Part shown: positions 52,261 to 64,000 of the stretch, one piece after another
Numbering within the stretch: the first letter of the stretch is position 1
Layout of the letters: each line of letters starts with the position of its first letter
Assembly (NCBI GenBank): GCA_013180625.2
Contig: SNVD02011423.1
Span: 248,001 to 312,000 of the forward strand
DNA length: 64,000 bases
Source of the DNA: Boswellia sacra
Lineage: Eukaryota > Streptophyta > Magnoliopsida > Sapindales > Burseraceae
Reading direction: 5' to 3'
Translations under genes and position numbers: made by a program
The notes under the pieces: generated by a model
Databases searched by the model: none
Seen by the model: only the letters and a program-made list of their open reading frames with translations
What the model was told of the DNA's origin: nothing

Positions 52261-54093
52261 CACAGGCAAAAGCTTGCATGAGTGAACACAAATGTTCGAT
52301 TACTCAGAAACGCCCAATCTGAGAGGTTAAAACTTTAAAAAATAATACCAATTTTATAAATTTTATACACAAATTTTTATATATAAAGTGACATGTTGTA
52401 TCTTATAAGATAAAAAATAATAAATATATAAATAACTCATTTAATAAAAAATAATGATGTGCAAATAAATGAGTAATATTGAAATTTTATAAGAATAGTA
52501 CAGCTCAACTTTAAAATCCCAAGGAGAGAGCAAGCGAGCCAGAACATAAAACTATAGTAATGTTATGAGATGAAAAGCTAAGAAGGTCAAGAAAAGAATA
52601 TGAAAATTGCCAACAGATGGAGAAAAAATTGACATCTCATAAATTTAAAGTAAATCCAAACGAAGGAAATGACTTTAAATTTATGTGACAAGATAAAAGG
52701 CTCCCAAAAAATTGTTGTTTCGTTCCCTACCTGTACCTTGAATGTTCTCTAGGTTCCACCCCATAAATCCACTCCATCAAGCATCAAATTAATTTCTCTG
52801 ACCGTTACAGGGATTGAACCAACGTGAACCTTTAGTTTGATATTATAAGTTCACATAAAATAATTTATTTTAGCATATAACCATCAATTTGTTCAATATT
52901 TGTTCCAACAATATTACAGAAGAAACAACAATTAAATATTCAGTTAAGACAAGCATGAAACAATCTTTTTATCATTTTATAATTAAATACTTTTCTTTTT
53001 TTTTTTTAAAAACTTTTTCAATTTTCGGCTTTCATTAACTTATTTTGTAATATATATTATTTTTCATTTTTTTTCCTTTTTCATCTCGATATCTGTATTT
53101 TTATTTGACAATCTGTATTGATCATTTTTAATATATTAAAAAAGAAATATATTTATAAGAGTGGAGGCCAAGTTATAAATGAAATTACGGCATAACAATG
53201 TTTTTAACATATAAGATTACATTAAAGAAAATTATATAAATATTATGGCTAACCTTAAACTGAAGTTTAATTTTTTAATTATAAAAATATTATGGATAAC
53301 CTTAAATAAAGTTTAATTTTTTAATAACTTTGATGTTTTTCATAATATTGTCTATGACCCTACCTTAATAGAATTTCGTTAAATTTAACATTTAAAGGGT
53401 AGAAATGTAACTTTTAGTGATTATTTGACAATAAATAACTTCTTAATAATACTATCCTTTAAATATAATTTTATTCTTTGTTAGTATTTAATCAAGATTT
53501 TTTGGTAACATAGATTTAAGTATTTTGAATTAGAATTATGTGTGACGGTAAAATTTTTGTTTTTTTTGTATATTTTTATATGTTTTAGTGAAAAATTAAT
53601 AAAATGATTCATTTTAGTTAATGAATTATTTAATTATAATTTACTAGAAACTAAACCAAGGAGATAATTGCTATCACATATTTAATATTGACGGAGATAC
53701 AAATAAAGGTGAATAAAAATATTATCAAATTGATTATTATAATAAAATTTTATCTCTTATATCATTTTAATTAATTTTTTTAATTAGTGTAGACAAAATC
53801 TTATATTAGAATTAGTGAATTTAGTGTATTTTAGGGTTACATATATATGAAATTAATTAGTCAATATCAAACGAAGAGTAATTAACTTATAAGAAAACAA
53901 AATAAGGGTGTAGAAGTTATTTAATCACTCTTATATGTGTTAGACTTCCCTTTTAACATAATTGACTAACTATAAGTTCATTGTTGATATTATGAAAAAC
54001 GTCACGTTTACGTGTAATGTTAGGCCTTTGTTTGAGGTTATTTGTAATATTTATCGTTAGTAAATATAAATAATCAATATATTTTCAGTAGTG
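52261..54093. other. AT-rich intergenic DNA
   Basis: About 1.8 kb of AT-rich sequence with many homopolymer runs. No gene, TIR pair or RNA motif was recognised. Confidence 0.55.
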
Positions 54094-54230
54094 CTACAAT
54101 TATAAAATTAATTCATACAAACTGATATGATATTATTATATGATTATCACATCGTCAATTTTAATTTAAACTTTTTAAATTTTACTTATTTAATTATATA
54201 AGGTCATATTAGCTTGTAAAAATAAAATTT
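54094..54230. mobile_element. Decayed copy of the MITE at 13081
   Basis: CATACAAACTGATATGATAT and TATTATATGATTATCACATC closely match the interior of 13081-13228, in the same order. The ends are degenerate, so the inverted repeats are only partly recognisable. Confidence 0.6.
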
Positions 54231-55341
54231 ATATCAAAAGTAAAAGTTTGCAAGTATAGTGTCATTTTATAATTTTATATTAATTATTTTGCCCTAATTT
54301 ATTAAGTTGTCCCCCACATACAAAGTTTATTTGCTCCGTTCTTGTATTCACGGTTGTTGAGAAGGTGGATTACATCAATGCTCTTCAATCCATGTGGACA
54401 TTTTAACAACCAACCACGTGCTGGATTGCTTTTATTTTGTTCGTTGTATTGTATCCAGCTCGATTCTGTACTAAATATCTGCATGATTTCTCTTGATGTT
54501 TGCGTCTTGTCTTGACGCTATCTTCTCTTAATTTTCTATACTGGATTTTTGTTAGACCCTTGAAATTGATCAAATCACATGACAAACCAGATGTTTTAAT
54601 AAACTAACAATAACATCCTTAGATTTAGCAAAACCTATTATTAAATAAATTATTGTTCTATTCTCTGAAAATTATAATATCCGATGATTGTTTATTTTAT
54701 GTTCATGAATTATTTGTTTATTTTATTTCTTATTCGAAGAATTTAATTTATTTATTGCAATTATTTAAGGGACTTGTTCTTGAAGTATTAATTTTAAAAG
54801 TTAAAATTAATACGTATATAATAAAACTAATAATTTTGGAGTATTTAAATCTTTGAAATAATAAGTGAGGGTGTCGATATTAATTTATGAAATCTTCAGA
54901 TTATCATTTTAGTCACCCTTCGCAAAATAATGCTTGGGTGATAACCCAGCCAAGCCACATGCACATTTAATTCCTCAAGATAGTGATCTTTCTTGCATAA
55001 GGTTGAAAGCGACTAAAGATTTTGGGAGAATAAAAACAAAAGACGTGTCAGTAAGGGAGGGGTCCATTCTTGGAGGGACGCAGCTCATCCTTAAAATTGT
55101 AATCCACGTGTAACAGTGACGTCTACATGTTGACGTCATATTTATTACTACCACGAGACAGCAATGGATTTTTATTTGCGCTTTTTCACTGCAAAGTGCA
55201 AACAAAAATTCAAAGTCTCTCTTCCTTGCCACTCCAGATTTCCATTTCATCCTTCACGTTATCTATTTGATGCTTATAATGTAGATTCTGCGTGCACTTC
55301 GCTTGCCCCAGACTACATATTTTCACAATGATTGGTAGGAA

Positions 55342-55387
<46 letters not shown>

Positions 55388-56094
55388 CTTGACAAAAGAG
55401 AACCATGAGCGATGTCATCAAGTTCCTCTGTACTGTTGGCAAAGAAATTGTTGTAAAATTCGTCAAATTGACCAAAAAGGCATTGGCTTCAGTAGTAGTA
55501 TAGTAATCTCTTATTTTACGGCATAGTTTAGTTTATTTACATTGTGTAAATTGACCATAAGCTTTTCCTGAGGTTGCAAAGGGAGACTTGTAGACAATGA
55601 TAACAATGTTTTGTATTGACTACCTGACAAACGCTGTCAAATTCGCATCCCATCTTTTCGTATCATGAATAAGAGAAAATTAAAAAACCATTTCCCATCA
55701 GGAATTTATATGTTTGTTGGAAAAAAAAAAAAACTGTTCTTTTAAGCTTTCAAAGGACTAGAGTATACCACGAAGTACCAGCATTAGTGAAGTACCACTA
55801 CTCTTCCTCCCGATTCATTTAGTCTTTTTTTTTTCCCTATTTTTGAGCAATTATTGACTTGCTTAAATATGGTCAAGACTAAGGAAGTAATTACAGCAGC
55901 AGAGATGCTTCTTACCCTTGTCATGTACCGCAATCCTCCTTTAAATCTCCTTTTCATGTATCACAATCCTCCTTTAAATCTCTCTTAACTAACCTACTAA
56001 TTATGTCAAGATCATTTTCATGTATCGCAATCCTCCTTTAAATCTCTCTTTAACTAACCTACCGAATATATTGAATATGTTAAGATTTTGAACC
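54231..56094. other. Intergenic DNA with (GA)n and a triplicated 28-mer
   Basis: No gene recognised. (GA)n lies at about 55350-55382. A 28-bp unit (GCAATCCTCCTTTAAATCTC and its 5' flank) recurs at about 55922, 55955 and 56019. Confidence 0.55.
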
Positions 56095-56285
56095 ACACAA
56101 AACTCTACATTAATATGATATTATCTAATTTGAGTCCAAATTCTTATAGATTTATTTTTATATTCTATCCAAAAGATCTCGTACCAATAGATATCTTGTT
56201 CACACTTATATACCCGTTATCCTTCGTATATTTAGCCCATGTGAGATTAACCGCATTTCCAACAGAATACACATCCACTCAACTC
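56095..56285 (+). promoter_or_regulatory. Degenerate plant repeat forming the likely promoter of the membrane-protein gene
   Basis: The segment has the recognisable order ATATGATATTATCTAATTTG ... CAAAAGATCTCGTACCAATA ... GTTCACACTTATATACCC, as in a dispersed repeat common near plant genes. CACTTATATACCC (about 56203-56215) offers a TATA-like box some 300 bp before the ATG at 56522. Promoter use is inference. Confidence 0.4.
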
Positions 56286-56521
56286 AGTCTCATATGCATG
56301 CAATATCCTTCAACTGCCAACATTCATTACCCTACCCACTGAAACCATTCTCAGACATTTATCATATCTCTTGTCCCTCCACCACAACTTTTCTTGCGTG
56401 CCAATGTGCAGTGCTCTCTTAGTTTAGCACCATAAACAACTCTCTTGTTTTTTTTTTTTTTTGTTGATTTCACCATCTGCATAATTAAGAGTTGAGACTT
56501 CAGTTCGAGTTTCTCTTTGAA

Positions 56522-58553
56522 ATGAGTTCGTACAAGTTTTCGTGGGTGGCTTTGTATTCTTGGTTTGTTGCTATCTTCTTGTTCAAAGCTCATGGTGACG
56601 GCTCGGTAATCTCTGTGAATTTCTTGAAAGCTCCAAATTCAACTACACGTCTGAACTCGGCCACGTTCTTGTTTGATGTCTCGGTGGATGGGCATGAGGT
56701 CCCGATGGCTGGGAGTGACCCTTGCAACGGCTCTAGCATAACTTGCAAGGTTTGATGAACTCTTAATAGTTGCAGCATTTTAACTACCGTGTGATGCTGT
56801 ATTGTAAACCTTCTCTTTTTTTCAAAGTACTCCTCTGTTTTCCCTTTGAACGGATTCCTTTCATGTTATTATGGTTAAGTTGTAATTGCTTCCATTAATG
56901 GCTTTATGGTTTTTAGAGTGTATTTCTTTTAGTCTTCACAGGAATTGGTTTAAAAAAAAAAAAAAAAAACTAACACTTTTATTATTCACTTGAGAAGATC
57001 GTAAACTAAATCTTACAGATTTCGAGTTTGTTCAGAATTTGTTATTTATTAGGCTGAACGGTTTGTGTTTTTACAAACACAAAAAAGGTTGAAGGGTTTA
57101 CCATTCCAAGCAACCGATATGACCAATTATCGTAATTTCTAGATGTTATTAAAATATACCATGCATGCAGCTGGACAATGGCATTACTACGGATTGTGGA
57201 GGTAAGGAGGTTTCATACTCAGGCTTGCAGGACGGAAATCATACATTTGAGGTCTGCAGCACTGCATCTCCGGGGGTTCGCTGTTCTACCTACAACTGGA
57301 TTGTTGGTTAAGAATTCTTCCCCTTACCTTTTTCAAGTTCTGTATTATGATTGTTATCATTATTCCTCCATTTCATTGATCAAGTCTGCTTAGAAGTATC
57401 AGAAGCGATAAGATTAGTAAACAAACGTGTTGAAAATAATTTCTCTGGATGTCTCTTAAGCTTGAAGATGAGACACTATTTTGGAGAAAAGACCTTGCAA
57501 TAGAAGTTGGAAGGATGTGACCGACTGACTCTACAGTTCTATCTCCTTTTTGCAGATACAATTCCCCCAACAGGTTATATAACCTGTCCATACTCTGTTA
57601 CAAATGCTCTGAATGTCTCTGTAAATATTTCTTTTACGGAGCCCTGTACTGGTGAAGATGGTAAACAAGGTTTCGATTGTTCTTCCGTGAATGCCTGCAA
57701 CGTGGGTAATTTGAATTTGTACAAGTTTTTAACAACTGTTGAAATAGTTATGGTGTGTTAACTAAAACCAAGTCAAATCCTTAAAATTTTCAGTTGCTGG
57801 TGCATGGTGATGGCCAAGTTATACCATCTTCACTTGTCACTCTGGTGCCAACACGCAAATATGCCCTTCTTGTGGCTTTATCATCTAATGTTACGTATGG
57901 GAATGCGACAATAGAAATGGATAAAATTTTTTGTAGTGATACTGCTGGGAACAAATTTATAAAATCCGAAAATTCCACTTTCAAGATCAGTTTTGGTGAG
58001 TTCTGTTGTTCAGTCTTTAATTATCATGTTGTTCTTTGAAATGTTTCTTGTATCCTTCTCCAAGACATGATCCTTCTGATGGTAAATAAATACCCTCAAA
58101 AAGTTAATGTTTGGTTAATTCTCAATAAAAGTTCTTTCATATTTTCCCTCTCTTAACTACCCTTTTTTTTGAAAGAGAAAGTTTGAAGTTAGATGGTTTA
58201 TAATTGTTACCCAACTTGCTCTGTTGATTTGGTGGTTTTTCGTATTCAACAGATAGAAGAAATCTACTTGTCAACCTAAGCTCCGCTGTTTCTGAAAAAT
58301 TGCTTCAACTGGATAGTGGAAATGTGTCTCTGCTGGCAACTAATAATCAAGAGGATTTGAAACTCTATTTAAACTTTTCACAACCTGTTCGCATCTCATC
58401 TACAGATGTTCTAAATTCTCTGAGTACGACTGAGGGAAAACTTATTCCTATTGTTGATGAAAACCTTGGGGACCAGACATATGGCTTTCAGGTTGATTGA
58501 TTTATATATACATTCAATGTACTTAAGTTATATGTTATTATCGTTCAAATTTT

Positions 58554-58587
<34 letters not shown>

Positions 58588-61500
58588 TTCAACTCGTAAG
58601 CTCTCTTTCTTCTCAGGTTGTAGATGTTCCTCCTAGCTTCGCTACAATCAATATAAGTTTTAACTCTGATTTCATCTCGAGAAAACTTGGAAATCCTGTA
58701 TCTCCAATTGAACCAATTACCTTCGTTTATGGTATGAAATGCATTCGTTTCTCTCAGAATACAAATTTTCTATGAACTTTTGAGGCTAAAAATTGGAAAA
58801 AAAAAGTTTTAACTTTCTATGCAAATCAAGTAATTAAGCATATTGTGCAATTATTAGTTTTTTAGGTTTCATCTTACGCTCGAGGTAAACTTGCATTTGT
58901 GGTTATTTCCTTCTGAAGTGTATATATGTGACCATCAGATTCTCGGAGGCCTCGAGTGATATTGAGTACAAAATCTAGGAGGACTACGCAAGACAGCATC
59001 CCTCTATGGATCCAGTTCACCAAGCCTGTGTTGGGCTTTAACGAGTCTTGTAATATATCAATTTCGGGGGGTCATTTGCTCAGGCAAGTTAGTTGTTAGC
59101 AACTGATCTTCATTTTCTTGTCATTGGTAGATCGTAAAAGCCTGCGAATTTTCTTCCCCATTTGCGTTTTTATCGAAAGCAATAAATGTTTTTAAATAAT
59201 TTATTAAAAGAGATTAACTGTATTTTAATTTTAGTTCATCTTTTAATGTAGATCCAGCTTCAAGGAAATAAACAGGAGTACTGCTTACTTTGTAAAGATA
59301 CAAGCTGATGATGATTTTCTCTCCGTTAATGTTCCTGAAAATATAACCGCGGATGTTTTTGGAAACAAAAACCAAGCAGAAGCTCTAAAAGTGACGCATG
59401 GTAAGAATTTCCCCGCTTTTAGCTTGCTATCATCTCGGATGATGTGCTAGATTCAACTTATTATTATTATTATTTTGGTGTAATTTCTGACATAAGTTAT
59501 GGACACATATCTCCAGATTCTGAGCCTACGTTATCTCGCGTGACTTCTACATTTGTAACTTCAACTTTTGCGATAACATGCTTGGCTCAAGGAATGCTTG
59601 CTGTGTCGACTGCAAGCCTTGCATCTTCAGGAGCATCTCCCTCGTTGATTTCTGATCCTGCAACAAATCTTTTTGTATGCTACCTAACTTATTTTAACTG
59701 CCAACTGAATGAAAAATCTCTTAGTTATCGTCCTGAGCATTTAGACTTCGAAAAGAGCTAGATTGGGTGTGCAGATATTAATACTATAATAACATTCTAT
59801 AATTTATTTTGTTTTCTCTGCCTTCTTTCGTTGTAACACCAGGACTATGAGATCCCCCTTGCCTACTTTCATGGATTTCAGAAAATGTATTTGTCACCTT
59901 TAATCATAATACTAATAGTTTGCGTATAATGTTTTGGTTTTGAACAGTTAAGTTTAGGTCACATCCAGCTTGTTGCACTATCTAAATGGTTGCCTGTTAA
60001 ATGGCCAAATGAGTATTATGATTATGCAAAGGCTTTAGAGTGGAGTATTCCCTACTTCAATCTCCCATGGGAAAAAGAGCATGTTCCTCTAGACAATGCG
60101 AAAGTGAACTCAAAGTTGAATCATTTAGAAATCCATCAAAGTGAGCAACCAAAAGAGGTGAATTCACACAAAGCTGTTGATTTGGTAACGAGGCGTGTAC
60201 AGCCGCGCACACCTACTGCTGGAGACTTCGAAACTACTCTAACGGTTGAAAATCTTTTTTTCTTCTTCTTCCGCTAGTTTGATTTTCCTATCTCCTACTG
60301 TTCTGTAATTAACGGTACGCCTAATGCAATGTATCAAATGCATGCAGAGTGAGAATACGAAAATGGCCCGATCACAATATTTTGATATGCAGGAATCAGA
60401 TGGGTACGTATTTGGAGATTCCTTAATTTTGTCCTTTGAATATACTTTATAAGAATGTCATAAACATGTCACAGGTGAGCAGAAAATCTTGAAAAATGCC
60501 AAATGTAAGTGTACCATCCACATGCAAAACGACGAGTAAATACACAGGTTGCACGGAACTTGAAAATCTAATTTTTTTGCAATCATAGAAATTCACTCGA
60601 GCGCAATCTAAAATTAAAATCGAATAAATTGCATTATTGCACAATAAATACAGAGCCTGTTGTATTTTATTTGCTTTAATGGAAATTAGTTTCCATTTTT
60701 AACTTGATGTCCTACCTCAGTGTTGCTCTCTTCTTCTTGTAGTTGGCGGGATTTCGAGAGAAGCATGTTCTGGTTAGCTGTGATCGGTGGCAGTTTGATT
60801 TTTCTACATGCTTTAGCCATTCTGCTTATGAGAAACAGACAGCGTGAAAAACGGAGGGATTCGATGGAGCCTAAAAGGAAGAGGGACTATGGACCACTCA
60901 CATTCCCAAGATTCGAGATATTTTGTATAATTGTTGCGCTACCATGTATTTGCAAGGCCTCAACTGGTCTAATTAGAGGTACATTAAATAGTCATTCAAT
61001 TTTTAGCAGTTGTTATCATATATTATATATTAATGAGTGGATGTTCAGGTGGAACACCGTCGGGGGTTGCAGTTGGCACTTTGTTGCTGGGCGTGGTGTT
61101 TTTAATTCTGCTGTCCTTCTTCTTATTCCTCTTAGTTGGGGTTACACTTGGGATGCTGTTTCTGTACGAAGAAGAATGTCAGGAAGGCCCTGAACCCAAG
61201 TGGGTTCTACCCATCATACGTGTTATTGGTCCCCGTTTAAGTAGCGAATGGAAGTGGAAAGATGACGCAAAACAAATTTATCTAAAGATCTTAGGTCCTC
61301 TATTTGAAGATTTGAGAGGTGTCCGTAAACACATGCTTCGACAGGGTGATCGTATCAATCCCTCTAATGAAAAAGAGGAGGTACAAGCACTTGAGAGTAA
61401 TCCCCGCAAAAATGTTGTTGATGGTAACACAAAGGACGCAAGTTTACCGCACAAGATGTTAAGTATACCTAGAACATACTACACTCTGCTTGAAACTGTG

Positions 61501-62067
61501 AGACAAGTTATTCTAGGCATCCTGGGCGGGGCCTATATTGCTGATGACGAATCCTCAAAATCACCGGCCATTATTACACTAACAATTACCTGTTTTTTCC
61601 TTTTCTTCCTCGTCCTTCTGAAGCCTTTCGTTTCGAAAAGGGGTCTGGTGGTTGAAATCATTTCTGTTGTCTCTGAAGTGGCTTTGTTTACTTTTACTTT
61701 GCTCCTCTTGGTGCAGGAATTTTCTCCTGGGACAGAGGCTAAAATCAGTACCTGTATGGTTATACTCCCCTTCGTAGGATATGTGGCAGGGTTGATTAAT
61801 CAATTTTATTCTTTGTATAAACAGATAAAGCATCTAGACCCATCGGCATCATCAGATAAATCTTTTGTAAGAGGTCTTAAAAGAGCTTTCTCCGAATTTT
61901 TCACTGTTTTCCTTCCACAGAAAATGACAGAGTCTTTTGATGACATTCCACCGACTGAACCTGGGAAAGGAGGAAGTGGGGAAACTGGTTCCTCTGCATA
62001 CAGGAACGGAAGCTCAAGCACAACCAGGGATGAAACAACTGAGAGCACCCACCAAATCTCTGCCTAG
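56522..62067 (+). CDS. Uncharacterised multi-pass membrane protein, 13 exons
   Basis: Exons: 56522-56749, 57171-57306, 57556-57701, 57794-57995, 58253-58491, 58617-58731, 58939-59083, 59252-59400, 59517-59674, 59948-60244, 60348-60403, 60743-60978, 61049-62067. Phases agree and give 1,041 residues. It has a signal peptide (about residues 1-24), a Cys- and Asn-x-Ser/Thr-rich extracellular part to about 455 that repeats beta-sandwich-like blocks (FLFDVSVDGHEVP, VNISFTEPC, LYLNFSQPVRISS, PLWIQFTKPV), then about eight hydrophobic helices between about 462 and 985 and a Ser/Gly-rich cytosolic tail. The layout recalls plant plasma-membrane proteins of unknown role, and loosely fungal TRP-like/Flc proteins; I cannot assign a function. 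Intron 7 starts with GC (59084-59085; AG|GCAAGT). The weakest joins are exon 9 to 10 and the donor at 60245. ATG 56522 is the first in frame with the signal peptide. Confidence 0.85.
58557..58583. repeat. (TA)n microsatellite in intron 5
   Basis: Uninterrupted alternating TA run in the intron between exons 5 and 6 of the membrane-protein gene. Confidence 0.9.
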
Positions 62068-62664
62068 CTCTAGTAACCAAGCAAGTGGAGGTCCAAATGA
62101 TGCTTCTAGCACCAGTGGAAATCCATCTATACCTCCGCCTTCAAAGTCCGGACTGTACTAAGTAGACTTAGAATAATCAACTTTTAATTGTGTCATTAAA
62201 AATAATAAGTGTATGTAATAAGAGTGGTTGTTTTTGAGATAATCAACTGAAATGAATGGTGCTAGCAAAAATAATGTGTATACAAGTCTTTTTGAGATAA
62301 TGAACTGCAAATTTTTTTTTTTTTAGTTTTATTTTAGGTTTATGAAATTTTTTTATTTTTTTAATACAAAGAGGTTATTTAAAAAAAATTATAAGGGATT
62401 TTTGTAGAATTTTTAATTTTATTATTGAAATTAATTGAACTCTCAGGGGTGCTAATGTAAAATCCTCCTTTTCTGAAGTTAAAATCCATGAATTGGGATA
62501 CATGTTGTAGCATGGTCAATTGAAGAGATAACGTTCCTAAAGCTAAGCTTAAAGATTGTTTATCTTTTTGCAAACACCAAAGTAAAGCATATATATATAT
62601 ATATGGTTAACGTCTTTCAATCATCCACCATATTTTCTTTATAACTTTTTCCACTCTAACGTGG
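62068..62664. other. 3' flank of the membrane-protein gene
   Basis: 3' UTR and AT-rich intergenic DNA with T-runs and a short (AT)n at about 62590-62603. A frame overlapping the gene's end in another phase (61937-62161) is Ser/Pro-rich and not called. Confidence 0.5.
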
Positions 62665-62860
62665 CAGTAGCGGCTCATCCCTTTCGCGAATGAGACAACC
62701 GCCTAAGGCCCCAAAATTTGGGAGGCCTATATAATAAATTTTGAGTGTTTTATTACAACTTAAAATACTCATTTATGCTTAAACATCCATAAGATTCCTT
62801 ATTCACTTTGTTCAATATTTGTAAGTTGTCATTAAACGTTCTCTCTTTTCTCACAACTAT
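62665..62860. mobile_element. Possible end of a hAT-type element (CAGTAGCGG terminus)
   Basis: CAGTAGCGGCTCATCC followed by AGGCCCCAAAATTTGGGAGGCCT resembles the termini of hAT-Tip100-like elements (CAGTGGCGGA-type). It seems cut by the following LTR, and no right end is visible. Confidence 0.35.
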
Positions 62861-64000
62861 TGTAAAGCCCATTATATTTTTTTTACTTAAGCCCAGCCCA
62901 CAAATTCAATTATTTTCTTTACATTTATATTAAGCATTTATTTGGATTTAATTAGAAAAGAAAAGAGAAAATTTAGAAGAGAGGGCAGAGAGGAAACCGT
63001 GAGATAGAGGGAGAGGAAAGCAAGAGAAGATTTTGGATTTTCTAAGGAATTTGAAGATTTTAAGGTAATTTCTTCATCTCTTAGTTTAATTAGATTATAT
63101 AATTTCAATCCTATCTCTAGATCAATATTAGGAGGAGGTTGTTTGATATTTGGAGATGTAATAGAGAGAGAAACTAGAGAGAGAAATGAGATTTTCATGC
63201 TTAATTAGGCTTCAATTTCTTGTATTTTGAAGGAATTGAAGTTTTGATGATAATTATGGAAAATTAGGGTTCTATGAACAGTATAGATTTCGAAAATTAT
63301 AGCAGTCTGTTGGATTTGAATATGATTCTGAAATTTTTATATGTTAAAATAGACATTCTAAGGATTTGTTTAAAATTGAATTCACTGAAAAATGTGGAGT
63401 ATGCAATTTATTATGAATTTTCGAAATTTACTGTTTACCACTGAAAATTCAGTTTTTCTACAGAAAATCAGTTTTGGGCAAGTTAATTGAGCTATCTAGA
63501 GGTCTTCAAAAATTATGAAATTTGGGATATGAGTTTGTATATATGTGTAGTTTAAAACTGGAGAGTTTTGTGAATTTACGAATTTAGTACAAATTATCAT
63601 GTATTTTGGAATAGGGAGAGGTCAGTTTTGGAAATGAATTTACAGAATTTGTGTATCTGGAAAAATGAAGGATTTGAGGGATCTAATGAGCATATAATGC
63701 TATGAAATTTTATATGATATTAGACATGTATGTGTAGAAGATGTTTATAAAATATTAGACCATTTGGATGAATCAATTAATTATTAAAAATCGGAGAACT
63801 AGAATTACTCTGTTTACGAAGTGTGGAAATGTAGTTAATTAGGAGAATTAGCATGTTATTGGTGAGACTGGGGTTTTGTGCTATTAAAGAATTTTATTTG
63901 GCTTTTCCCTTAGGTGAGACTGCGGTTCCTAATACATACCAGGATTCGAGCACGGAAGGGGTTGCCACGCAAGTTAATCCACGAGAATAGTGAGTGGAAA
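62861..64000 (+). repeat. Putative LTR of another Ty3-type element, cut by window end
   Basis: Starts TGTAAAGCCCATTATA. The organisation resembles the first family read on the minus strand: a purine-rich block, an AAGGTAA site, then long runs of words such as GAAATTTGGGATATG and GAAAATTAGGG, but with different sequence. No coding region is reached. The 5-bp flank on the left is ACTAT; its partner would lie outside. Confidence 0.5.

Noticed and set aside
59843..59888. Possible extra exon (DYEIPLAYFHGFQK) between exons 9 and 10 of the membrane-protein gene
   Set aside because: Its length breaks the phase into the next exon and yields a stop; joining 59674 directly to 59948 keeps the frame.
61937..62161. 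Alternative C-terminal frame ending SKSGLY
   Set aside because: It overlaps the main frame, which ends naturally at 62067; no evidence of a frameshift or alternative splice.

Overview
The window is plant nuclear DNA, almost certainly from a eudicot. It is AT-rich and has short exons split by GT-AG introns. The genes belong to plant-specific families (class I KNOX, DUF26/Gnk2 receptor kinase), and transposons of all the main plant classes are present. I cannot name the species from sequence alone. Exon coordinates below were joined by hand, checking that splice phase is kept through each gene.

Layout. 1-2.7 kb is AT-rich intergenic DNA with a Mutator-like element that has doubled terminal inverted repeats and a truncated hAT-like fragment. 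2,708-11,878 is a young Ty3/gypsy chromovirus on the minus strand: two ~1.97 kb LTRs, a TTAAA target-site duplication, an initiator-Met tRNA primer site, a polypurine tract, a gag-pol frame with two nonsense codons, and an extra leader ORF resembling a piece of a SUVH histone methyltransferase. 14.7-20.5 kb (minus) is a 14-exon gene for a PP2A B/B55 regulatory subunit. 21.5-24.3 kb (minus) is a CRK3-like cysteine-rich receptor kinase whose last exon carries a one-base frameshift. 27.3-34.3 kb (minus) is a five-exon class I KNOX homeobox gene of the KNAT2/KNAT6 type with a ~5 kb third intron. 35-36.5 kb is a giant imperfect inverted repeat whose core is a CGACACT minisatellite. 40.5-46 kb holds two CACTA-type transposon ends bracketing a hAT element and a likely promoter/leader exon. 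46.6-47.8 kb (plus) is a two-exon DPH7/WDR85 diphthamide-pathway gene. 48.6-51.4 kb is a solo LTR of the same Ty3 family, itself split by a hAT element with a perfect 8-bp duplication. 56.5-62.1 kb (plus) is a 13-exon gene for a ~1,041-residue multi-pass membrane protein of unknown function. The last 1.1 kb looks like the start of another LTR, cut by the window edge.

The five host genes do not form a pathway. They are ordinary neighbouring genes for phosphatase targeting, extracellular sensing, meristem transcription control, eEF2 modification and a membrane protein. The KNOX-CRK3 neighbourhood recalls the Arabidopsis KNAT2-CRK2-CRK3 cluster. No wholly new system is evident. The least explained items are the SUVH-like leader ORF in the retroelement, the minisatellite hairpin, the CACTA ends around the DPH7 leader, and the unnamed membrane protein.
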